Source of the DNA: Polynucleobacter sp. 73C-SIWE
GTDB taxonomy: Bacteria; Pseudomonadota; Gammaproteobacteria; Burkholderiales; Burkholderiaceae
Assembly (NCBI RefSeq): GCF_018882465.1
Contig: NZ_JACVOK010000002.1
Location: 248,001-312,000, forward strand
Direction: 5' to 3'
Length of the DNA stretch: 64,000 nucleotides
The notes beneath the pieces were generated by a model, which was not told the origin of the DNA, made no database searches, and saw only the letters and a list, made by a program, of their open reading frames with translations. A program made the translations under genes and the position numbers. Shown here in pieces: positions 1-7,385 of this stretch. Positions within the stretch are counted from its first letter, which is position 1. The number at the start of each line of letters is the position of its first letter.

Positions 1-125
1 CCGCGCTGTACAGCGGCATCATTAATATCAACCATGACGACATCAATCCCGGCAACCGCGCAAACCTGCGCAATACCATTACCCATTGTGCCCGCACCGA
101 TCACACCGACTGATTGAATCTTCAT
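1..125 (-). CDS. 3-hydroxyacyl-CoA (3-hydroxybutyryl-CoA) dehydrogenase, N-terminal fragment
   Basis: Only the first 41 or so codons are inside the window; the gene runs off the left edge. The N-terminus (MKIQSVGVIGAGTMGNGIAQ) is a Rossmann beta-alpha-beta start with the GxGxxG pattern GAGTMG, typical of the NAD-binding domain of 3-hydroxyacyl-CoA dehydrogenases of the PaaH/Hbd type. The family oxidises 3-hydroxyacyl-CoA to 3-oxoacyl-CoA in the cytoplasm. The ATG at 125 follows an AGAGGA ribosome site; an ATG 5 bases earlier meets a stop after one codon. It lies 1 base after the GST stop, so it is co-transcribed with the genes to its right. Substrate preference cannot be told from this fragment. 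Confidence 0.8.
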   Translation of the reverse strand, partial: MKIQSVGVIGAGTMGNGIAQVCAVAGIDVVMVDINDAAVQR

Positions 126-126
126 T

Positions 127-858
127 TCATTTCCTCTTTTGATACTGGGTTGAACCAAATAACTGCTCTCTAGCCTTGTTGTCAGTCAAAGGCTTGCGCA
201 ATGCTGTTAATACTTCGCAGCCACGCTTTACTGCGGGACGCTCACCAATTATTTCAAACCAACGCTTGAAGTGAGGAAAGTCATTTATCTCCATGCCTTG
301 GTTTTTCCAATTGCGTGTCCAAGGATAAATCGCTATATCGGCTATGGAGTAGCTTTTGCCTGCAATATAGGGATTATCTTTCAGCTGCTGATCGAGAACA
401 CCATATAAACGCTTTGCTTCATTGGTATAGCGATTGATAGCATAGTCAATTTTCTCAGGGGCATAGAGTCGAAAGTGGTGGTTTTGTCCAAGCATAGGGC
501 CTAGACCACCCATTTGGAACATGAGCCATTGCAACACCTCATACTTACCGCGAGTGGTTTTGGGTAAAAACTTGCCAGTCTTGCTGGCTAGATAGAGCAG
601 GATCGCTCCAGATTCAAAAACGCTGATCGGCTTCCCATCTGGACCATGAGGATCCACTAATGCAGGAATCTTATTGTTTGGGCTAATCTTTAAAAAGCTC
701 TTGGCAAACTGATCACCAGCACCGATATCGATGGGATGAGCGATCCAATCGCGACCCAAGCGATAGCCGCACTCCTCAAGCATGATGTGCACTTTATGAC
801 CATTGGGTGTAGGCCAGCTATAAACATCGATTACATTTTTTGATTTTTTGGCTGTCAT
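127..858 (-). CDS. YfcG/YghU-like glutathione S-transferase (glutathione-binding protein)
   Basis: A 243-residue cytosolic GST-fold protein. The N-terminal thioredoxin-like domain carries the PTPNGHKVHIMLEECG stretch and the SPNNKIPALVDP and FESGAILLYLA glutathione-binding segments found in the YfcG/YghU (nu-class) group, which has disulfide reductase activity in E. coli. The all-alpha C-terminal domain follows (IADIAIYPWTRNW). The frame extends upstream to 927 inside the aminotransferase gene, but the ATG at 858 (MTAKKSKNVIDVYS) matches the family N-terminus and starts 8 bases after the aminotransferase stop. Its stop almost touches the next start at 125, so the three genes form one operon. 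Its substrate is unknown; a role in redox repair is inference from the family. Confidence 0.85.
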   Translation of the reverse strand: MTAKKSKNVIDVYSWPTPNGHKVHIMLEECGYRLGRDWIAHPIDIGAGDQFAKSFLKISPNNKIPALVDPHGPDGKPISVFESGAILLYLASKTGKFLPKTTRGKYEVLQWLMFQMGGLGPMLGQNHHFRLYAPEKIDYAINRYTNEAKRLYGVLDQQLKDNPYIAGKSYSIADIAIYPWTRNWKNQGMEINDFPHFKRWFEIIGERPAVKRGCEVLTALRKPLTDNKAREQLFGSTQYQKRK

Positions 859-866
859 AGGACTCT

Positions 867-2066
867 CTAAAGGGATTGCAGACGTTGTAGGGCGGTGGCT
901 AAGGTTTGCTCTTGCTTGGCAAAGCAAAAGCGGATCACGCCAGATTCGGTAGGTTGATCATAAAAAGCAGAAACGGGAATAGCGGCTACACCCACTTTAG
1001 TAGTGAGCCATTTACAAAAATCAGCTTCGTTTAATTTAGCCTCTGGAATGTTGAGCGCAGAGTAATCAGCGCACTGAAAGTAGGTTCCGGGAGTTGGCAG
1101 TAACTTAAATCGAGTCTTCGCTAAACCTGCTCCAAAAAAATCACGCTTTGCTTGATAGAAGGCAGGTAGATTTAAGTAGTGCGCTGCATCTACTAAGTAA
1201 GATGCAAGCCCATATTGCATTGGCGTATTTACAGTGAAGACATTAAATTGGTGAACCTTGCGGAATTCTTTTGACAGTGCAGAAGGAGCTGCTACATACC
1301 CTACCTTCCAGCCAGTAACGTGATAGGTCTTACCAAAACTGGAAATCAGAAAGCTTCTAGCGGCCAACTCGGGATGGGAGGCCACGCTGTAATGGACGGC
1401 GCCGTCATAGACCATATGCTCATACACCTCATCACTCAAAATCAGTGTGGAAGTATTTTTCACCAATTGCGCTAAGCGATCTAAATCGGTTTTTTGCCAC
1501 ACCATGCCAGTAGGATTGTGCGGAGAGTTGATGATGAGTAGTCGTGTCTTAGGGTTGATCGCTTTTGCAAGAGCATCCCAGGGAATTTCGTAAGAGGCTA
1601 CTTGACCATTCGCATCACGCGTGACTTGAAGTGATACGGCGATTGTTTTGCCACCCGCTAATTCAATTGCAGGTCGATAGCAATCGAAAGCAGGTTCGAT
1701 GATGACCACTTCATCACCGGGACTAACGCAAGCCAGAATCGTTGTCAGAACTCCTTGAGTGCCACCGCCAGTAATCGTAATTTCTGAATCCGGATCGTAG
1801 TGGTGGCCATACAGGTTTTGAATCTTCTGGCAAATACCATTTCGGAGTTCAGCAACTCCAATCATGGGGGGATATTGGTTGTGATCAGCAAGCATCGCTT
1901 CATTCACGCTAGCGATTAATTGGCGATCACATGGAAAGTCTGGAAAGCCTTGCCCTAAGTTAATAGCCTCATGTTCAGCTGCAAGCGCAGACATCACGGT
2001 AAAGACGGTCGTTCCCACATTGGGTAGCCGACTCGGAAATGAGGGGGTAGGGGCTGACGCAGTCAT
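867..2066 (-). CDS. PLP-dependent class I/II aminotransferase, methionine aminotransferase (YbdL) type
   Basis: A 399-residue fold-type I aminotransferase. Visible family features are the substrate-side NLGQGFPDFP segment near residue 36, the cofactor-ring region GGGTQGVL, the SPHNPTG motif (pyridoxal ring contacts), SDEVYEH, and SSFGKTYHVTGWKVGY holding the Schiff-base lysine. The GQGFPDF start and close resemblance to YbdL/kynurenine aminotransferases suggest methionine or aromatic amino acid with a 2-oxoacid as the reaction. It is the first gene of a minus-strand operon with the GST and hydroxyacyl-CoA dehydrogenase, and diverges from yaaA across 59 bases. The exact substrate is not readable from sequence. 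Confidence 0.85.
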   Translation of the reverse strand: MTASAPTPSFPSRLPNVGTTVFTVMSALAAEHEAINLGQGFPDFPCDRQLIASVNEAMLADHNQYPPMIGVAELRNGICQKIQNLYGHHYDPDSEITITGGGTQGVLTTILACVSPGDEVVIIEPAFDCYRPAIELAGGKTIAVSLQVTRDANGQVASYEIPWDALAKAINPKTRLLIINSPHNPTGMVWQKTDLDRLAQLVKNTSTLILSDEVYEHMVYDGAVHYSVASHPELAARSFLISSFGKTYHVTGWKVGYVAAPSALSKEFRKVHQFNVFTVNTPMQYGLASYLVDAAHYLNLPAFYQAKRDFFGAGLAKTRFKLLPTPGTYFQCADYSALNIPEAKLNEADFCKWLTTKVGVAAIPVSAFYDQPTESGVIRFCFAKQEQTLATALQRLQSL

Positions 2067-2125
2067 TTAGGGCAGAGAAATCTAGTAGTCGCTAGAATGG
2101 TAAAAATACATAAACAAATTGTGCC

Positions 2126-2902
2126 ATGCTGATCGTACTTTCTCCCGCTAAATCCTTGGATTACAAGACTCCAGTGAAGGTCAAGGCGCCCACCTTGCCT
2201 GAATTTGCTTCAGAATCCGCTAAATTGATTGCCGATCTGAAAAAGCTTTCCCCACAGGATGTATCGAAGTTAATGGGCTTGTCTGACCAATTGGCCGCCT
2301 TAAATGTAGGGCGCTATCGCGATTGGTCCAAGAAATTCACAGAAGAAAACAGCAAGCCAGCAATCTACGCTTTTGATGGTGACGTCTATGATTGCTTTGA
2401 TGTGAAGACCCTTAATGCCAAAGCAGTTGATTTTGCGCAAGACCATGTCCGAATTCTGTCTGGTCTTTACGGTGCATTGAGGCCCTTAGATTTGATGCAG
2501 GCTTACCGCCTAGAAATGGGCACGACCTTTAAAAATGCCAGAGGTAAAGATCTCTACGCTTTTTGGGGTAGTCGGGTGACAGATGCACTCAAGAAGATAT
2601 TAGAAAAGCAAAAGAAGCCTGTACTGCTCAACTTAGCTTCAGAAGAGTATTTCAAGGTCTTGCAACCTAAAGAATTAGATTGTCCGATTATTTCACCGGT
2701 ATTTCAGGATGCTAAGGACGGTAAGTACAAAATTATCTCGTTTTATGCGAAGCGGGCACGGGGTTTAATGGCTCGCTATGTTGTTGAGAACCGTATTACG
2801 GATCCGGCAGATTTAAAAGGCTTTAATTTGGATGGTTATCGGTATTTTGCTGCGGAATCTAAGCCGGACAAGCCAGTATTTAGAAGGGCGGAGAAAAAAT
2901 AA
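2126..2902 (+). CDS. yaaA: Peroxide stress protein YaaA (DUF328)
   Basis: 258 residues, the normal size for YaaA. The opening [13 protein letters not shown], the [10 protein letters not shown] block, [22 protein letters not shown], and the C-terminal [13 protein letters not shown] segment are the conserved blocks of the family. In E. coli YaaA limits free iron and DNA damage during peroxide stress and binds DNA; the same role here is inference. The gene diverges from the aminotransferase, and its stop shares bases with the start of the next gene (TAATG at 2900-2904), so the two are translationally coupled. No clear Shine-Dalgarno precedes the ATG. Confidence 0.92.
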   Translation: MLIVLSPAKSLDYKTPVKVKAPTLPEFASESAKLIADLKKLSPQDVSKLMGLSDQLAALNVGRYRDWSKKFTEENSKPAIYAFDGDVYDCFDVKTLNAKAVDFAQDHVRILSGLYGALRPLDLMQAYRLEMGTTFKNARGKDLYAFWGSRVTDALKKILEKQKKPVLLNLASEEYFKVLQPKELDCPIISPVFQDAKDGKYKIISFYAKRARGLMARYVVENRITDPADLKGFNLDGYRYFAAESKPDKPVFRRAEKK

Positions 2903-4113
2903 TGGCCGTACATCGCACTAAGTCTTCGCAACGCAGTTCACCCGAAGTGGAAAAGCTGGTTTCTGATGCAATCTCCTTGGCTGCCTCTGGCAGTCAAATA
3001 GAAGATCGCTTCTGGGAGGAGCGTCTCAATGTGCGCTTGATGCGTTTGCTCAAAAGTCAAAATCAAAATGTCATTGATGCGGCTCTAGATCAAACCTTTC
3101 GTATCAATACCGTGGCATTTGAAGTGCTTGCAGATTCAGCTGAAACTCTAGCGGAGTCGCTGAAGATGGAGCATGAAGGGCAGGAGTGGGATGTCCTCTT
3201 GCTGGCAATGCCGATCGTTGCACACACACGTTATCAAATTCCTTCAGGACCATTACAGGCCAGCATGGTCGAGGCGACTGCTCAAGCCCTGCATTCTGCA
3301 ATTGCAGCACCTGATACGCGCCTTGCGATTGTTCCCTGGCTCTATAGCATTGATCAAATGCCACATTCTCATTGCCAAACCCGCATATTGACGGAGGCTC
3401 TAGCAAATGCGGCAATCTGCAATAAAGACGTGAAATTAGAGTTGCGGGATATGTCTGAGACGATAGCTGTCTTAGCGGATCCGCGCTTTATCATTGCCGC
3501 ACTGAGCGCGCCGAGTGGAACCCCCATCTTCCGTTGGCAGGCCGAGCCTCCAGCGCGTCAAGAGCGTGGCGTGAGTTTGATCGGTTGGCAAAACGCCATG
3601 CAAGAACCGATTGCTGCTTTACTGCCTGGCTGCGAGTTCGAGCTTTTATTGCCGGAGTCTTATTTTACGAACTGTCGTTTAGCGGATAAACATGTTCGGC
3701 CTCTCAGCATTCGCGCAGCAGTCAATTATTTGGAGAGTGGCTTAGGCATTCTTCCTGCTGGCTTGTCGTGCGTCGTGGGCGCATTTGGTGAAGAGCAGGC
3801 TGATGAATACCGCATCTCCTTTAGCGCAAAAGGTTCTTCGGAAGTCATGTACGGCGTGATCTGGCCTTTGTATGACCGCGAGAGCGTGGCAAGTGATGCC
3901 TTAAATGATTTGTCAGATGATGAAAGCCCAATTAAAAAAATCTGCGACGCATTGCATGATGCTGGCGTAGAAGATGTGTTCCGTCATGCAATGCTCTTTG
4001 ATCCAGAGTTATGCGATGACTGTGGTGCGCCATTATTCCCCGACAGATCAGGGGAAGCGGTGCATGCAGAGATGCCAGAAGATTCGCCAACCCAACAACC
4101 TTTATTTCACTAA
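2902..4113 (+). CDS. DUF2863-like protein of unknown function
   Basis: A 403-residue soluble protein without signal peptide or membrane segment. It resembles the DUF2863 proteins of Burkholderiales, from memory only. The sequence is helical and acidic toward the end. Near the C-terminus there is a CDDCGAPLFPD segment, a lone CxxC knuckle that could bind a metal with partners from elsewhere or form a disulfide. The start overlaps the yaaA stop (TAATG) and a strong bidirectional terminator follows at 4127, so yaaA and this gene form a two-gene operon. Coupling to yaaA hints at a stress role, which is only inference. Confidence 0.6.
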   Translation: MAVHRTKSSQRSSPEVEKLVSDAISLAASGSQIEDRFWEERLNVRLMRLLKSQNQNVIDAALDQTFRINTVAFEVLADSAETLAESLKMEHEGQEWDVLLLAMPIVAHTRYQIPSGPLQASMVEATAQALHSAIAAPDTRLAIVPWLYSIDQMPHSHCQTRILTEALANAAICNKDVKLELRDMSETIAVLADPRFIIAALSAPSGTPIFRWQAEPPARQERGVSLIGWQNAMQEPIAALLPGCEFELLLPESYFTNCRLADKHVRPLSIRAAVNYLESGLGILPAGLSCVVGAFGEEQADEYRISFSAKGSSEVMYGVIWPLYDRESVASDALNDLSDDESPIKKICDALHDAGVEDVFRHAMLFDPELCDDCGAPLFPDRSGEAVHAEMPEDSPTQQPLFH

Positions 4114-4126
4114 GAATATAAACAAT

Positions 4127-4154
4127 AAAAAAGCCGAGTAGTTCTCGGCTTTTT
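4127..4154. terminator. Bidirectional Rho-independent terminator
   Basis: An A-tract and the stem AAGCCGAG (4131-4138) pair across the loop TAGTT with CTCGGCTT (4144-4151) followed by Ts. With A and T tracts on both sides it can end the yaaA operon from the left and the mdh operon from the right, which converge here. Confidence 0.9.
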
Positions 4155-4174
4155 ATCACTGCGTTGATGAAGAA

Positions 4175-4549
4175 TTAGTTCTGGACAAAGGGCTCCGCAC
4201 CGGCAAATAAATGTGGCAACTTACCAGTTCTCATGTCTGCGGTTTGGCAGAAGTCAGCTAGTCTGACGCCTGCTTTGATGTTAAACAACATCGCCTTATT
4301 GCCCAACACAACCAGGTCGTGACCACTGTTGGTGTTTTTGTAACGCAGGCTACCCGGCAATGAAGTTTGACGTTCTAAGTCAAAGGTTTTTGATTCCCAA
4401 GTTAAGCGAACTTTCTCGGTAGTTCCAGTGGTTTTGAACTGTTTACTTTCACTGCATGTCCACGTGAACACCTCCTCACTAGCGCTGACATGCGCAGCTG
4501 CAAAGAGGCTGACTAATACAACGCTAATCGTGAGAAGGTTTTTCTTCAT
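4175..4549 (-). CDS. Small secreted protein resembling MliC-type C-type lysozyme inhibitors
   Basis: 124 residues. Residues 1-24 form a Sec signal peptide (charged MKKN, a hydrophobic core, then a VSASEE cleavage region), so the mature protein is periplasmic. There is no lipobox. The mature part has two cysteines (Cys32 in FTWTC and Cys101 in ADFCQT). Its pattern of short beta segments (KVRLTWESKTFDL, LPGSLRYKN, DLVVLGNKAMLFN) recalls the MliC/PliC eight-stranded barrel with one disulfide. The match is by pattern only. The gene starts 13 bases after the mdh stop with a good AAGGAG site, so it is the second gene of the mdh operon; a bidirectional terminator closes it. Confidence 0.5.
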   Translation of the reverse strand: MKKNLLTISVVLVSLFAAAHVSASEEVFTWTCSESKQFKTTGTTEKVRLTWESKTFDLERQTSLPGSLRYKNTNSGHDLVVLGNKAMLFNIKAGVRLADFCQTADMRTGKLPHLFAGAEPFVQN

Positions 4550-4562
4550 CTATGTATGCTCC

Positions 4563-5552
4563 TTAAGCGAGTAAGTGCTTAACGCCAGCTTGCTCTTCAA
4601 GTAATTCGTTGAGGGTATGAGTCATGCGCTCGCGGGAGAATTCATCAATCTCTAAACCTTCGATCATTTTGTATTCACCGTTTTCACACACTACTGGGAA
4701 GCCATAAATCACTTCTGCTGGAATACCGTATTCGCCTTTAGAAGGGATGCCCATGGTGACCCATTTACCATTGGTACCAAGCACCCAATCATGAACGTGA
4801 TCAATTGCTGCATTCGCTGCAGAGGCTGCAGAAGAGAGGCCACGAGCCTCAATAATGGCAGCACCACGCTTACCAACTGTTGGGATGTGCACATCTTTAT
4901 TCCAAGCGGCATCGTTAATCGTATCTTTGACCGACTTGCCGCCAATGGTGGCAAAACGATAGTCTGGGTACATTGTTGGGCTGTGGTTACCCCACACAAC
5001 AAATTTTTCAATGTCTGCAACAGGCTTGTTTAACTTAGCTGCCAATTGTGAAAGTGCGCGATTGTGATCCAGGCGCAACATCGCTGTGAAGTTCTTCGCA
5101 GGAATATCTGGAGCAGATTTCATCGCGATGTAAGCATTCGTGTTTGCTGGGTTACCAACAACCAATACCTTGACGGTCTTCTTCGCAACAGCGTTCAATG
5201 CTTTACCTTGCGCTGTGAAAATTTGCGCATTGGCGGAGAGTAAATCTTTGCGCTCCATGCCAGGGCCGCGTGGACGTGCGCCAACCAAAAGGGCTACATC
5301 GATATCTTTAAATGCAGTCATTGGGTCAGAGTGGGCTGTCATGCCTGCCAATAGCGGGAATGCACAGTCTTCTAGTTCCATCATCACGCCAGCGAGGGCT
5401 TTTTGAGCTTTTTCGTCTGGAATTTCGAGCAATTGAAGAATAACGGGCTGATCTTTACCCAGCATATCGCCATTGGCGATGCGGAATAGAAGGGAATATC
5501 CGATTTGACCGGCTGCACCGGTTACAGCGACACGCATTGGGGCTTTTGCCAT
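4563..5552 (-). CDS. mdh: Malate dehydrogenase (NAD-dependent)
   Basis: 329 residues, the usual length of the betaproteobacterial enzyme, which is of the long cytosolic-like type. It converts malate and NAD+ to oxaloacetate and NADH in the TCA cycle. The NAD-binding start [19 protein letters not shown], the substrate-loop arginines in [29 protein letters not shown], the catalytic LRLDHNRA aspartate region and [11 protein letters not shown] (catalytic histidine) are all present. It diverges from the gntR-sdh-gltA block, grouping TCA-cycle genes around one control region. A TTGACA/TACACT promoter pair lies upstream at 5608-5637. Confidence 0.97.
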   Translation of the reverse strand: MAKAPMRVAVTGAAGQIGYSLLFRIANGDMLGKDQPVILQLLEIPDEKAQKALAGVMMELEDCAFPLLAGMTAHSDPMTAFKDIDVALLVGARPRGPGMERKDLLSANAQIFTAQGKALNAVAKKTVKVLVVGNPANTNAYIAMKSAPDIPAKNFTAMLRLDHNRALSQLAAKLNKPVADIEKFVVWGNHSPTMYPDYRFATIGGKSVKDTINDAAWNKDVHIPTVGKRGAAIIEARGLSSAASAANAAIDHVHDWVLGTNGKWVTMGIPSKGEYGIPAEVIYGFPVVCENGEYKMIEGLEIDEFSRERMTHTLNELLEEQAGVKHLLA

Positions 5553-5607
5553 TACTAATAACTCCAGGGGAAGGTTAATTAATCAAAACTTTTCTATTAT
5601 CCATTCA

Positions 5608-5637
5608 AGTGTATGGACTTTAGCTTTACACTGTCAA
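5608..5637 (-). promoter_or_regulatory. Candidate sigma-70 promoter for mdh
   Basis: On the minus strand a perfect TTGACA (-35; plus-strand 5632-5637) is followed after 18 bases by TACACT (-10; 5608-5613), 4 of 6 consensus. It would start transcription near 5600, about 50 bases before the mdh ATG. The -35 box is 4 bases from the palindrome at 5642. Confidence 0.5.
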
Positions 5638-5653
5638 TGACGTCTTATATAAG
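5625..5653 (+). promoter_or_regulatory. Candidate sigma-70 promoter for the gntR-type regulator gene
   Basis: TTTACA (5625-5630) and TATAAG (5648-5653), each one base from consensus, are separated by the ideal 17 bases. Transcription would begin near 5660, about 40 bases before the proposed start codon. The -10 box lies wholly inside the perfect palindrome at 5642-5655. Confidence 0.6.
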
Positions 5654-5655
5654 AC
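5642..5655. promoter_or_regulatory. Perfect 14-base palindrome, candidate GntR operator
   Basis: GTCTTATATAAGAC is identical to its own reverse complement. Dimeric GntR regulators bind short palindromes, and this one overlaps the -10 box of the regulator's own promoter and lies next to the -35 box of the divergent mdh promoter. Autorepression plus control of mdh is the simplest reading. I did not find the same word upstream of sdhC or gltA. Confidence 0.6.
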
Positions 5656-5701
5656 TAGAATTACCCTGAATTTTATCTAATTGATATCGACTGGAGTTAA
5701 T

Positions 5702-6439
5702 TTGTCAGAATTAAATGTGCCTGTAGCCTCATTTAGCCCTCTGTACGAGCAAATTAAGGCGATGATTTTAGCCAGCCTGCAAGCCTCTGAATGGCTGCCT
5801 GGGGCTGCTATTCCCAGCGAAATGGAGCTGGCTGCACGCTATGCAGTCAGTCAGGGAACGGTTCGCAAGGCCATCGATGAATTAGCAGCTCAGAACCTAT
5901 TGGTCAGACGTCAAGGGAAGGGTACTTTTGTGGCCACCCACCAAGAGGATGACTGGCAATACCGTTTCTTACGCTTAGCCCCGGATTCTGGGGAGAAGTT
6001 TCACCTGACCAACCAGTTCTTGGTTTGTGCCAATACCAAAGCGAGCCCATATATCGCCAATTTGCTTAAATTAAAGGCAGGTGATGCGGTCATTCATATT
6101 GATCGGGTTCAGAGCTTTGCAGGCAAACCCATTGTTTTTGAAGAGATTTGGCTCCCCGGAGCTCGTTTTAAGGGTCTTGATTTAGAGGCGCTCAATGTTT
6201 GGCATGGTCCCGTATACGCTTTCTACGAGAGTCAGTTCGCCACGCATATGGTCAGAGCAGAGGAAAAAATTAAGGCAGTAGCTGCTGATGAAGTCTTGGC
6301 AGGACACCTTCACTTGCCAGTGGGCGCGCCGCTCCTATCAGTTGAGCGTGTGGCCTTTACCTACGGGAATAAACCAGTAGAAATTCGGCACGCAAGGTAC
6401 GACACTTCTGAGCAGCATTACGAAAATAAATTGAACTGA
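5702..6439 (+). CDS. GntR-family transcriptional regulator with UTRA sensor domain (HutC/FarR subfamily)
   Basis: About 245 residues. The N-terminal winged helix-turn-helix (PLYEQIKAMILASL, then PSEMELAARYAVSQGTVRKAIDEL and the wing VRRQGKGTFVA) is followed by a UTRA ligand-binding domain that ends in the typical LLSVERVAFTYGNKPVEIRHARYD block. I place the start at the TTG at 5702 because GGAG lies 5 bases before it; a TTG at 5681 is in frame but has no ribosome site. The gene stands between divergent mdh and sdhCDAB, so it probably senses a TCA-cycle or related organic acid and controls these genes; the ligand is unknown. Confidence 0.85.
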   Translation: MSELNVPVASFSPLYEQIKAMILASLQASEWLPGAAIPSEMELAARYAVSQGTVRKAIDELAAQNLLVRRQGKGTFVATHQEDDWQYRFLRLAPDSGEKFHLTNQFLVCANTKASPYIANLLKLKAGDAVIHIDRVQSFAGKPIVFEEIWLPGARFKGLDLEALNVWHGPVYAFYESQFATHMVRAEEKIKAVAADEVLAGHLHLPVGAPLLSVERVAFTYGNKPVEIRHARYDTSEQHYENKLN

Positions 6440-6510
6440 AAATATCCGTTAAAACCCTCATTTCACGCATTTAAACACTAAAAAATCCACACCACCCCTA
6501 AGGTTTCCAA

Positions 6511-6532
6511 TAGAATATGTTGCGACACAACA
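6511..6532 (+). promoter_or_regulatory. Candidate sdh promoter element with inverted repeat
   Basis: TAGAAT (6511-6516) is a possible -10 box ahead of sdhC. It is followed at once by TGTTG-CGACA-CAACA (6518-6532), an inverted repeat with 5-base arms. No convincing -35 box is seen, so an activator or other control is possible. It lies in the 132-base gap between gntR and sdhC, which otherwise holds nothing I recognise. Confidence 0.3.
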
Positions 6533-6571
6533 AAATTACATTAAACCTACACACAAACATAGAGATTGCAA

Positions 6572-6991
6572 ATGGTTGATACACAGCAAAATGTAAAGAA
6601 AGATAGACCGGTTTACCGAAATATTGGTCTAGCCCAGCTGGTTAAATATCGCCTTCCTTGGGCCGGCAAAGTTTCCATTCTTCATCGCATCAGCGGTGCC
6701 GCATTATTCCTTTTGTTGCCATTTATCCTCTATATTTTTGATCAGAGTCTTGCCTCTGAGTTGAGTTATCAAAAGTTCCAGGCTTTCACTAGCAACATCC
6801 TGGTAAAAATTATTTGCCTTGGTTTGATTTGGTCATTCTTGCACCACTTCTGTGCTGGTATTCGCTACCTCTTGCTAGATTTAGAAATCGGAGTGGAAAA
6901 GTCTGAGGCGAATCGTTCTGCCATCGTTGTTCTATTCCTCGGCCTAGCTTTGACTGCAGTAGTTGGTTTCAAATTATTTGGCTTGTACTAA
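6572..6991 (+). CDS. sdhC: Succinate dehydrogenase cytochrome b556 subunit
   Basis: 139 residues with three membrane helices. It anchors complex II to the inner membrane and, with SdhD, binds haem b and ubiquinone. VSILHRISGAALF near residue 40 is the conserved quinone-site segment with Ser and Arg. The HHFCAGIRYLLLD segment carries the haem-ligand histidine. I chose the ATG at 6572 over the TTG two codons earlier because AGAG lies just upstream. It is the first gene of sdhCDABE. Confidence 0.95.
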   Translation: MVDTQQNVKKDRPVYRNIGLAQLVKYRLPWAGKVSILHRISGAALFLLLPFILYIFDQSLASELSYQKFQAFTSNILVKIICLGLIWSFLHHFCAGIRYLLLDLEIGVEKSEANRSAIVVLFLGLALTAVVGFKLFGLY

Positions 6992-7015
6992 GCGCACATT
7001 ATTTAAGGAAATTTC

Positions 7016-7381
7016 ATGCCTATTTATCAAATTGGACCAAAGCGCTTAGTTGTAGGTGCGCATTACGGCCTTAAAGAATGGATCATCCAGCGCGTCACAG
7101 CGATTGTGATGGTGGTATTTACGATTGTTTTGCTCGTTGACTATTGCATTACTGGTGGCGCAACTTACGAAGGCTGGTCAGGCTTGTTTGCCAACCAGTT
7201 CATGAAGTTATTGACGCTCTTGGCGTTCATCAGTTTGTTTTATCACGCTTGGATTGGTATCCGTGACATCTGGATGGATTACATCAAGCCTGTCAGTATT
7301 CGTTTAACACTCCAAGTGTTGACCGTTCTCTATCTCGTAGCCTGTGCGGCCTATGCCGTCCAAATTTTGTGGAAAGTGTAA
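7016..7381 (+). CDS. sdhD: Succinate dehydrogenase membrane anchor subunit
   Basis: 121 residues with three membrane helices. FYHAWIGIRDIWMDYIKP contains the haem-ligand histidine and the conserved Asp-Tyr pair near the quinone site of complex II. It starts 24 bases after sdhC with AAGGA upstream, and sdhA follows 4 bases after its stop. It forms the membrane half of complex II with SdhC. Confidence 0.94.
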   Translation: MPIYQIGPKRLVVGAHYGLKEWIIQRVTAIVMVVFTIVLLVDYCITGGATYEGWSGLFANQFMKLLTLLAFISLFYHAWIGIRDIWMDYIKPVSIRLTLQVLTVLYLVACAAYAVQILWKV

Positions 7382-7385
7382 TTCG

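Noticed and set aside
5681-5701. Earlier TTG start for the GntR regulator
   Set aside because: No ribosome site stands before it, whereas GGAG is correctly spaced before the TTG at 5702.
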